NCBI GenBank assembly: GCA_048493715.1
Contig: JBGDCZ010000007.1
Location: forward strand, 16,994-80,993
Reading direction: 5' to 3'
From: Arsenophonus sp048493715
GTDB lineage: Bacteria > Pseudomonadota > Gammaproteobacteria > Enterobacterales > Enterobacteriaceae
Length of the DNA: 64,000 bases
How positions within the stretch are numbered: position 1 is the stretch's first letter; the number at the start of each line of letters is the position of its first letter. Below, one piece after another: positions 57,065 to 64,000 of this stretch. The position numbers were made by a program, and so were the translations under genes. The notes beneath the pieces are model-generated. The model worked only from the letters and a program-made list of their open reading frames with translations, did no database searches and had not been told where the DNA came from.

Positions 57065-58240
57065 CTAATAGTTAAAAACTCTAGCCAGTTTACCTCTTCC
57101 ATTAAGTATAATTTGTTTTTCAGACGCGGATATAAATATAGATTCACCAGAAAGAATTTCAGCTGTTTGGCTTTCTGAGGTGATAGATATTTTCCCTTCA
57201 ACACAAAATAAAATCGTTGCTGAATTATTTTCTATTGTAGTTAAGTGATTATCAATGATATATAAGGAAAATGCAAAATCATCTACCGGAATAGGGTAAC
57301 AAAATTCATTATTGCGTATATTGGGTTGTAGTAATAATGTGTTGTTGGGCTTAGCAATAAAATCCAAATTAGCGAGTAGTTCAGCAATATCAATATGTTT
57401 ACTGGTTAAACCTGCTCGTAGAACATTGTCAGAATTGGCCATCACTTCTAATCCAACCCCTTCAATGTAAGCGTGCGGTGTTCTGGCGTACAGAAACATC
57501 GCTTCACCCGGTTGTAATTCAATAATATTCAATAACAATGGTGCAAATAATCCATTATCGTCAGGGTATAGTGGCGCTATTTTTTTTATTGCGTCCCAAG
57601 GTTTTCCCTTTTCTTGCTGTAAGGCAGTGCTCAAAGCTGTAAAGAGAGGTTGTTTTTCGATGATTGATAAGCTTAATAAATAGCTAAAGAGTTGCGCCAG
57701 GTGTTTTTCTGTTGGTGTTTCTATAAATAATTGAATGGTCAGCGAAGCATGCGCAATTGGCTGCAATAAATTAGCGATTTCTTTTAAAGGACGAAATGAA
57801 TTAAGCGCTTTGAAGGGAGTTAATGCATAAATTAACTCTGGTTTATGATTATCATCTTTATAATTACGATTTGGACTATTAAGTGCAATTCCGGTGGCAT
57901 TTTCACGCTTAAAACCCGTTTCGGCGGCAATTTTATCAGGATGTACCTGGATTGAAAGCGGTTGGGCAGCGCAGAGTACTTTGAATAGAAAAGGTAAGCG
58001 GTGAAATTTTTTCGCAATTTTTTTACCGAGATAATATGCTGGATCCGTTGCGATTAGTTTATCTAATGATATCTTTTGCTGAGTTTTAAAATCTTCAACG
58101 ATAGAGCTAGCTTTAGGATGTGCTCCCATCCATAATTCAGCCATCGGTAAATACTGCGGATTTTGGATATGATAAAGCTTAGTTAGGGCATCTTTACTTC
58201 CCCAGTCATAGTATTGAATTTTATTAATCATTTTAAACAT
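57065..58240 (-). CDS. manA: Mannose-6-phosphate isomerase
   Basis: Interconverts mannose 6-phosphate and fructose 6-phosphate for GDP-mannose supply and mannose use. 391 residues, as in E. coli. Zinc ligands Gln98 and His100 (LSIQVHPDK) and Glu135 (HKPELIYAL) are visible, and RTPHAYIEGVGLEVMANSDN contains the fourth ligand region. The cupin C-terminal domain is complete. Same strand as ydgA; divergent from fumC. Confidence 0.96.
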   Translation of the reverse strand: MFKMINKIQYYDWGSKDALTKLYHIQNPQYLPMAELWMGAHPKASSIVEDFKTQQKISLDKLIATDPAYYLGKKIAKKFHRLPFLFKVLCAAQPLSIQVHPDKIAAETGFKRENATGIALNSPNRNYKDDNHKPELIYALTPFKALNSFRPLKEIANLLQPIAHASLTIQLFIETPTEKHLAQLFSYLLSLSIIEKQPLFTALSTALQQEKGKPWDAIKKIAPLYPDDNGLFAPLLLNIIELQPGEAMFLYARTPHAYIEGVGLEVMANSDNVLRAGLTSKHIDIAELLANLDFIAKPNNTLLLQPNIRNNEFCYPIPVDDFAFSLYIIDNHLTTIENNSATILFCVEGKISITSESQTAEILSGESIFISASEKQIILNGRGKLARVFNY

Positions 58241-58407
58241 ATAGTACGGCTCTTTGTTGATAAAAAATTTTTTTAACGGTAATGTAATAAACTCGCTGTC
58301 TCTAAAATTTTAAATTAAAGATAGGGCATGATTTCAAGTACAATCCAGTTTATCTGCAAAGATGGATTTTGCATATCCAATTATTTTATGCTAAGGAGAT
58401 AACAATA

Positions 58408-59805
58408 ATGTCAGAGTTTCGCATTGAAAAAGATTCAATGGGTGAGATTAAAGTTTCTGCAGATAGGTTATGGGGCGCTCAAACGCAACGTTCACTGGAG
58501 CATTTCCGTATCTCAATGGAAAAAATGCCTGTTGCCCTGATCCATGCATTGGCATTAACCAAAAAAGCGGCAGCTGAAGCAAATACCGATTTAGGTTTGA
58601 TAGCTGATGATAAGGCTAAGGCAATTATTGCTGCAGCAGATGAAGTGCTAGCAGATAAGCATATGGCTGAATTTCCATTAGCTGTTTGGCAAACCGGCTC
58701 TGGTACGCAAACCAATATGAATATGAATGAAGTATTGGCGAACAGAGCAAGCGAAATTTTAGGTGGCAAAAGAGGACAAGAGCGCTTAATTCACCCTAAT
58801 GATGATGTAAATAAAAGCCAGAGTTCTAATGATGTATTTCCAACGGCGATGCATGTGGCCGCGGTTATTGCTTTGCAGCAACAGCTATTACCACAATTAA
58901 AGGAATTGCAAACGACTTTAAAACAGAAATCTCAAGCCTTTAGCGATATTGTAAAAATTGGCCGCACTCATCTACAAGATGCAACACCACTAACGTTAGG
59001 ACAAGAGATATCTGGCTGGGTAGCAATGCTAGCCCACAATGTGCGACATATCGAAAATAGTGTTCCTCATCTTTATGAGTTGGCACTGGGAGGAACAGCG
59101 GTCGGTACAAGCTTAAATACTCACCCTGAATATGCGGTTAAGGTAGCGAATAAAATTGCAAAATTGACCGATCAGTCATTTGTCACTTCGCCAAATAAAT
59201 TTGAATCTTTAGCAACCTGTGATGCTTTGGTTCATACTCATGGCGCTTTAAAAGGTTTAGCTGTTTCATTAATGAAAATTGCTAATGATGTAAGATGGTT
59301 AGCATCAGGTCCGCGCTGTGGTATTGGCGAAATTAAGATCCCCGAAAATGAGCCTGGTAGTTCGATAATGCCGGGCAAAGTCAATCCAACCCAGTGTGAA
59401 GCTTTAACAATGATTTGTGCTCAAGTAATGGGTAATGATGTAGCTATTAATATTGGAGGTGCATCAGGTAATTTTGAACTTAATGTTTTTCGACCAATGA
59501 TTATTGATAATTTTTTACAATCCGTTCGTTTATTAGCGGATGGTATGCTTAGTTTTAATGATCATTGTGCTAAAGGTATTGAACCTGATCGTGAGAGGAT
59601 CGATAAATTATTGCATGAATCATTAATGCTAGTTACTGCGCTAAATACACATATTGGCTATGATAAAGCCGCTGAAATTGCTAAAAAAGCATATAAAGAA
59701 GGAATAACCCTTAAGCAAGCTGCATTAAAATTGGGTTATTTAACGGCAGAAGAGTTTGATAGTTGGGTACGACCCGAAAATATGGTAGCTAGCATAAAAA
59801 AATAA
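58408..59805 (+). CDS. fumC: Fumarate hydratase class II
   Basis: Iron-independent, oxidation-stable fumarase. I start at ATG 58408 because AAGGAG lies 10 bases upstream and MSEFRIEKDSMGEIKV aligns with E. coli; the frame is open 13 codons further. 465 residues (E. coli 467). Signature GSSIMPGKVNPTQ, plus SGTQTNMNMNEVLANRA and GRTHLQDATPLTLGQE. In E. coli the oxygen-sensitive fumA lies between manA and fumC; it is absent here, leaving only the stable form. Confidence 0.97.
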   Translation: MSEFRIEKDSMGEIKVSADRLWGAQTQRSLEHFRISMEKMPVALIHALALTKKAAAEANTDLGLIADDKAKAIIAAADEVLADKHMAEFPLAVWQTGSGTQTNMNMNEVLANRASEILGGKRGQERLIHPNDDVNKSQSSNDVFPTAMHVAAVIALQQQLLPQLKELQTTLKQKSQAFSDIVKIGRTHLQDATPLTLGQEISGWVAMLAHNVRHIENSVPHLYELALGGTAVGTSLNTHPEYAVKVANKIAKLTDQSFVTSPNKFESLATCDALVHTHGALKGLAVSLMKIANDVRWLASGPRCGIGEIKIPENEPGSSIMPGKVNPTQCEALTMICAQVMGNDVAINIGGASGNFELNVFRPMIIDNFLQSVRLLADGMLSFNDHCAKGIEPDRERIDKLLHESLMLVTALNTHIGYDKAAEIAKKAYKEGITLKQAALKLGYLTAEEFDSWVRPENMVASIKK

Positions 59806-59827
59806 TTCTTTATCTCTTAATAAAAAT

Positions 59828-59868
59828 AAGACCGAGTTTAACTCCAAATTCTCGGTTTCTTTGTTTTT
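59828..59868 (+). terminator. possible fumC terminator
   Basis: A six-base stem (ACCGAG 59831-59836 with CTCGGT 59851-59856) and 14-base loop followed by TTCTTTGTTTTT, 23 bases after the stop. Confidence 0.55.
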
Positions 59869-59870
59869 GA

Positions 59871-60813
59871 TTAGAGCTCTTGATAAAGATGCAATCGAGC
59901 AATTATCAATTTCAGTTTTTTATTTTTTGGCCTATGTTTTATTTTTATATTATTAATATCATAATCAGAAAGCGTGTCTAATTTTGTTAAATGTTTTTTA
60001 TCAGTACTGAAAGATATAAGTGGCAGAGGGCAGGCATACTGTACTTGTCGTTTTTCATTGGCATACCAAACTCTAGCAATGGGCTGAACTTTTACCGGGC
60101 GTTGTATTTTTAAAATGGCATTACTAGGGATACTATTTAAATCATGGGTTAATTACGCTTAATGCCTATCGTAAAATAAATTATGTCGACTCACCAGATA
60201 GCATTAATTTTGGCTGGGTTAATAAAAATATCGTTAATAAAGTGAAAAAGGCACAGATACTAGAACAACTACAGAAAAACTATCAAACTGAAAAAGAAAG
60301 AAAAAGTTTCTTAATTATAAAGCAATGTCAGCATATACTAAACAACAATGGCGTAATTTAATTGAAAAGGAGATCCATGTAATTGTTGATGAATAAAATC
60401 AAATCTTTGTTCTTTTTTAATGCCTGATTCGTGAGTGACAATATTTTTTAATTCTGTTTTTAACTTATTGATTGTTTCCAGCTGACGCTTTATGACCACA
60501 TAATTTTGCTCAGAAATATTAAAACATAACGCTCCAGGTAATCTTATTGAGTTTTATTACTAATATGCTGAGGATTATCATGAATAAATGAGCGATTGTA
60601 ATTTGTTAATGCTAAGGCTAAACTGCTTGACCTGTTAATGTTGTTATCTCATTTGGTAAATATCATCATTTTCATCTCCTTTTTTAGTTTCAGATAATTC
60701 AAATACTATGGCTGAGGTTAAAGATAATGTATTAAGTTCTATTAGAAAATAACCTAGCTCATCTTTTATAGATCAAAACATTTTGTTAACTCATATCTCG
60801 CATCATACTCCAT
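59871..60813 (-). pseudogene. tus: tus remnant with internal inversion, Ter-binding protein
   Basis: Tus binds Ter sites and arrests replication forks. The N-terminal part reads on the minus strand from ATG 60813 (ARYELTKCFD, later ELSETKKGDEND, RLPGALCFN, INKLKTELKNIVTHESG, FIHQQLHG). The middle part lies on the plus strand (60147-60375: GLITLNAYRKINYV, INFGWVNKNIVNKV, YTKQQWRNLIEKEIH). The C-terminal part is again on the minus strand (NAILKIQRPVKVQPIARVW, then YACPLPLI and LIIARLHLY, stop 59871). Besides the inversion, several stops and frameshifts are present in the N-terminal and middle parts. The gene is next to fumC as in E. coli. Confidence 0.9.
60143..60379. other. inverted segment inside tus, bounded by CATG
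   Basis: Both edges carry the palindrome CATG (60143-60146 and 60376-60379). Turning this block around joins QQLHG to LITLNAYR and KEIH to DLNSIPSNAILK in frame, exactly as in E. coli Tus, so the breakpoints are fixed to within the four-base palindrome. Confidence 0.88.
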
Positions 60814-60825
60814 ACAAAAACCTTT

Positions 60826-60841
60826 TTAGTTACAAGAAAGG
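60826..60841 (-). promoter_or_regulatory. degenerate TerB-like site in front of tus
   Basis: On the minus strand TTGTAACTAA, the conserved 3' part of the E. coli Ter consensus, lies 13-22 bases before the tus ATG, the place of TerB in E. coli. The first six positions of the consensus do not match, including G6, whose partner C6 makes the Tus lock. It is flanked by AACCTTT and AAAGGTT. Probably a decayed operator. Confidence 0.4.
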
Positions 60842-60925
60842 TTTCATTATATCAATAAAACCATACCTCGCCAACTAAGAAAATTATTAAAATTTTAATA
60901 AGATAAAGAAACTCAAAAGGTAGCT

Positions 60926-62348
60926 ATGTTTCACTCTTTTTATTTGTTTTTATACTAAAAGCTTTGCCTTAAATATGGAAAATTTACCACCTCAAGGAAA
61001 TTTTTTTTAGCTTTCAGACATTATCACTGACTATGATCAACTCTTAACTACCAATCCAATAAAATATTCAATATTACGATCAGGAAAAAATTGCTGACGT
61101 AGAACTTATAAAATACAAAATGGTGCCACAAGTGTGGTCACCAGAAAAATTAGTTTCACCACAAACTTGGTGTCATAATCTTGATATATATATTCCTTCA
61201 AGGACACCATCTAAATATGCTCTTATCATAAGAAATAGTGGAATAAGTTATAATAAAAAAGATTTTACGCAAAAATTTAATAAAAAATACTTCTCGATAT
61301 TACAAAAAAACGAATACTATTGTTATTTTAATTAATAACATCGTAAATAAATATGTTATATCGGATAATGATGATAAACTTCTCGGAGAAAGAGAAAATG
61401 ATTTTATTGCCCGTAATTGGGTGCTATTTATGAATAATCCTGAAAAGAGGGATTACCATTAGATATACCTATGATTGCAGTGGTTTCACAAGCCATTCGA
61501 TTTACTAAAAAAGAATTAACAAAGTGGAATATCAATAAATTTATTGTATCAGGAGTATCAGCTCGGGGATGGACCACATGATTAGCTTCCATTGCAAATC
61601 CGGATATAGTTGCTATCATTCCTTTTACTAGTTACTAGCGATATCCTGAATACGAATAGAATGCTAAAACATGTATATCAGAGTTATGATAAAAACTGGC
61701 CCTTTGGATTTCTTCCTTTTTATAATCAGAAAATTGGTCAAATGATCGACTCATATCCTTTTCTGAAGCTGATGCAAATAATTTATCCTCTGCAATATCT
61801 TAACTCTGCTCATAAAAGTCGACTTAGCATACCGAAATATATTACTAATGCTAGTAGTGATGACTTCTTTACCCCAGATATCTCTCGTTTTTATTATGAT
61901 AAACTCCCTGGAGAAAAATCGTTAAGGATCATACCAAATACCAATAATCTTAATATTTTAACTTTTACTGTACCCTCCTTAATTTCATTTATTAATCGTT
62001 TTAATAAACAAATAGCATTCCCAAAATTAGTAACATATATTCGTAGAAATAAACTTACTGTTCATTTTTCAGAAAAACCGGTCAAAATTATTCGTTGGCA
62101 GCCAGAGATTTCCGTTATTAATGCAATATAAGGTATCCTCCATCATCGATTAATATAGGTTCTGGAAAAAGTATAACTATCACAATGAATACCAAAATAA
62201 CTGGCCGACAAGCGACTTCTGTCGAAACTATTTTTAGTGATGGTTATTTGCTACGACCCAAGTATATATTACACCCGATGATAAATTTCCAATAAAAGCG
62301 CAACCGGCCAAAAACGCAAACTGCCGAACTTTACCAGGACGATTATAA
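60926..62348 (+). pseudogene. pqaA: pqaA-like remnant, PhoPQ-activated pathogenicity-related family
   Basis: Decayed exported alpha/beta-hydrolase-type protein of the PqaA family. ATG 60926 with AAAAGG upstream opens a hydrophobic signal-like stretch and stops after 10 codons. Recognisable blocks, in several frames: LSDIITDYDQLLTTNP, WSPEKLVSPQTWCHNLDIYI, MIAVVSQAIRFTKKEL, KFIVSGVSARGWTT (nucleophile elbow), SYDKNWPFGFLPFYNQKIG, LKLMQIIYPLQYLNSA and ITNASSDDFF. The 3' part ends at 62348 in a new frame. At least seven lesions but little length lost (about 470 codons). In Salmonella PqaA is induced by PhoP/PhoQ. Confidence 0.85.
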
Positions 62349-62377
62349 ATTAGTGTTGGCTTAAAATAAATCAAAGT

Positions 62378-62412
62378 CTTAATTAAAACTCGCTCTTTTG
62401 TGTTTAATTAAG
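62378..62412. terminator. palindrome downstream of ynfM, possible terminator
   Basis: An A+T-rich inverted repeat (62378-62389 and 62402-62412, one-base bulge) lies 10 bases after the ynfM stop. Without G-C pairs its strength as a terminator is doubtful. Confidence 0.35.
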
Positions 62413-62421
62413 ACAGATTAT

Positions 62422-63654
62422 TTATATATTTCTTAATTGAATACTAATAATTAATCCAATAGAAGTTAAAAATACAATAAAGCCTATGATTCCATTCCAC
62501 CCCCAATGGCTCCAAAAAATTCCGCCTAATGTGCCGGCTATGCTAGAGCCGCCATAATAGCTAAATAAATACCATGATGATGCTTGAGCTTTAGCACGCT
62601 TTGCACGTTTGCCAATCCAGCTACTTACAATTGCATGTGCAGCAAAAAAACCTATTGTCAATATCACCATACCTAATAGGATCCAGGATATTGCAGAAAA
62701 AAAAGTAATGATGGTACCAATCAACATAAAACTAATAGCAATAAATAAAATATCAGCATAATTATATCTTAATGCTAAAAAACCCGCTTTCGAAGCGCTA
62801 TAAGTGCCGGCTAAAAAGATGAAAGATAATAGTCCGATCATGGTCTGACTGAAATTATAAGGTGGTTCCAATAATCGATAACCTATATAATTATAGAGAG
62901 TGATAAAACTTCCCATGATGATAAAACCAATCATAAATAAAAAAGGCAATCCCTTATCTCTAAGATGAACTCTAAAGTTAACCCATACGAAACACGGTCG
63001 AACTGAAGAAGCTCTAAAATGTCGTGAAGGTGGTAATAAATGCCAAAAAACAATGGCAGCAATAAAAGCAAAAAGACTAAATATGATTGTTACGATCCGC
63101 CAGGAAAAATGATCTGTCAAAATACCGGTAATTAAACGCCCACTCATACCACCTATAGAATTACCACTAATATATAATCCCATAGAAAGCGCTAAATAAT
63201 TGGGATGAATTTCTTCACTAAGGTAAGTCATGGCAACTGCAGCAACACCACTTAAAGCAAGTCCAACCAACGCTCTGGTTAACAAAATACCATCCCAGCT
63301 TTGCATAAAAACACTGATAAAAGTAAAAATAGCTGCGCTTAGTAAAGAGATCACCATAATATTTTTACGGCCTATTGCATCGGAAAGCGTTCCGGTAACA
63401 AGTAATCCCAAAGCGAGTAGGCCCGTGCACAGTGAAAGTGACATACTCGCCTGGGCTGGTGATATTTTAAATTCGTGGGTTAAAATAGGCAGGATTGGTT
63501 GTACAAAATAAAGTAAAGCAAAAGTCGATAAACCCGCCATAAAGAATGATAATGTAACACGCATATAAAGAGCATCATGATATTTTATATGATGCTGATA
63601 ATTATCTTTTTGTGAATTATCATTATTTTGGCTATTTTGCTGAGATACTTTCAT
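62422..63654 (-). CDS. ynfM: YnfM-type major facilitator transporter
   Basis: Twelve-helix inner-membrane transporter of the drug:H+ antiporter type; E. coli YnfM has been reported as an arabinose exporter, but the substrate is not certain. 410 residues (E. coli 417). The hydrophilic N-terminus is asparagine/glutamine-rich. Conserved: ALLYFVQPILPIL in helix 1, GTLSDAIGRKNIMV (MFS motif between helices 2 and 3), SGVAAVAMTYLSEEIHPN, SMGLYISGNSIGGMSGRL and SSWIGKRAKRAKAQAS. Appears intact beside the decayed pqaA. Confidence 0.92.
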   Translation of the reverse strand: MKVSQQNSQNNDNSQKDNYQHHIKYHDALYMRVTLSFFMAGLSTFALLYFVQPILPILTHEFKISPAQASMSLSLCTGLLALGLLVTGTLSDAIGRKNIMVISLLSAAIFTFISVFMQSWDGILLTRALVGLALSGVAAVAMTYLSEEIHPNYLALSMGLYISGNSIGGMSGRLITGILTDHFSWRIVTIIFSLFAFIAAIVFWHLLPPSRHFRASSVRPCFVWVNFRVHLRDKGLPFLFMIGFIIMGSFITLYNYIGYRLLEPPYNFSQTMIGLLSFIFLAGTYSASKAGFLALRYNYADILFIAISFMLIGTIITFFSAISWILLGMVILTIGFFAAHAIVSSWIGKRAKRAKAQASSWYLFSYYGGSSIAGTLGGIFWSHWGWNGIIGFIVFLTSIGLIISIQLRNI

Positions 63655-64000
63655 CTAATACCTGATTATTATTCATTGATAATGATACCATAATAAATAA
63701 AAAGATATATTTTGTCCAATATATAAATTGAATAAGATTATTAAAAATAATACCATAAGCACAGAATATTAAAGTTTTTTAAATTAATAAAAAATTTAAT
63801 TAAAATACTAATAAAGATTTTTTCTATTACAATTTTATATTTTTCTTTTTTATATATTAACTCATAAATTCTAAATTATTTCTTATAATTTTTTATAAAA
63901 TAACCTCAATTTCGTTTATTAAGACAATAATTTTGCACAACTCAAATCAAATTTTGTATCTTGTTTTTTGTGATAATTAGCTACTATCACATGAAACAGA
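63655..64000. other. A+T-rich end of window
   Basis: 346 bases upstream of ynfM, very rich in A and T with several runs of T. No gene recognised; must contain the ynfM promoter. Confidence 0.5.

Overview
The window looks like a chromosomal segment of a host-associated member of Enterobacterales (Gammaproteobacteria), most likely an Arsenophonus-like or related Morganellaceae insect symbiont. That taxon is an inference. The supports are a strongly A+T-rich sequence, proteins that align nearly end to end with Escherichia coli counterparts, and gene order that follows the E. coli terminus half (topB-selD-ydjA-sppA-ansA-pncA; purU-rssB-galU-hns-tdk-adhE-ychE; clsA-tonB-yciA-yciB-yciC-trp-rnm-yciO-rluB-yciK-sohB-topA-cysB-acnA-ribA-lapA-lapB-pyrF-yciH-osmB; rnb; nth-rsxEGDCBA-ydgJ; ydgA-manA-fumC-tus; ynfM). 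There are many missing neighbours and about sixteen decayed genes. I saw no insertion sequence, prophage, tRNA, rRNA or CRISPR array.

Layout. 1-8.1 kb: decayed pncA, intact ansA and sppA, decayed ydjA and selD, intact topB and xthA. 8.1-17.9 kb: an unplaced LysR regulator, purU, rssB, galU and hns, a tdk with one amber stop, a 3' relic of adhE, and ychE. 18.3-23.8 kb: clsA, tonB, a frameshifted yciA, yciB, yciC and a BON-domain lipoprotein. 24-27.8 kb: wreckage of the trp operon (trpA, trpB, trpCF; trpD and trpE not seen) and of rnm. 27.9-44.7 kb: mostly intact core genes yciO, rluB, yciK, sohB, topA, cysB, acnA, ribA, lapA, lapB, pyrF, yciH and osmB, interrupted by a decayed unknown lipoprotein and a decayed sodC. 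44.8-53 kb: rnb, nth and the complete rsxABCDGE electron-transport operon. 53.2-55 kb: decayed ydgJ and yfeH. 55.3-59.8 kb: ydgA, manA and fumC. 59.8-62.4 kb: a tus gene broken by an internal inversion and a decayed pqaA-like gene. 62.4-64 kb: the ynfM-type transporter and A+T-rich DNA.

Functional picture. DNA topology, repair and RNA turnover (topA, topB, xthA, nth, rnb), envelope maintenance (clsA, lapA/lapB, tonB, galU, manA, yciB, yciC, osmB), respiration-linked metabolism (acnA, fumC, rsx) and some biosynthesis (ribA, pyrF, purU) are kept. Tryptophan synthesis, selenophosphate synthesis, fermentative AdhE, nicotinamidase, thymidine salvage, periplasmic SodC, replication-fork arrest (tus) and a virulence-type gene (pqaA) are lost or failing. 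This is the usual pattern of recent, ongoing genome reduction in a host. I did not find a convincing undescribed system. The most unusual observations are the exact inversion inside tus with a Ter-like relic in front of it, a one-codon amber tdk, a one-base yciA lesion, and a decayed lipoprotein of unknown family with a poly-G tract.
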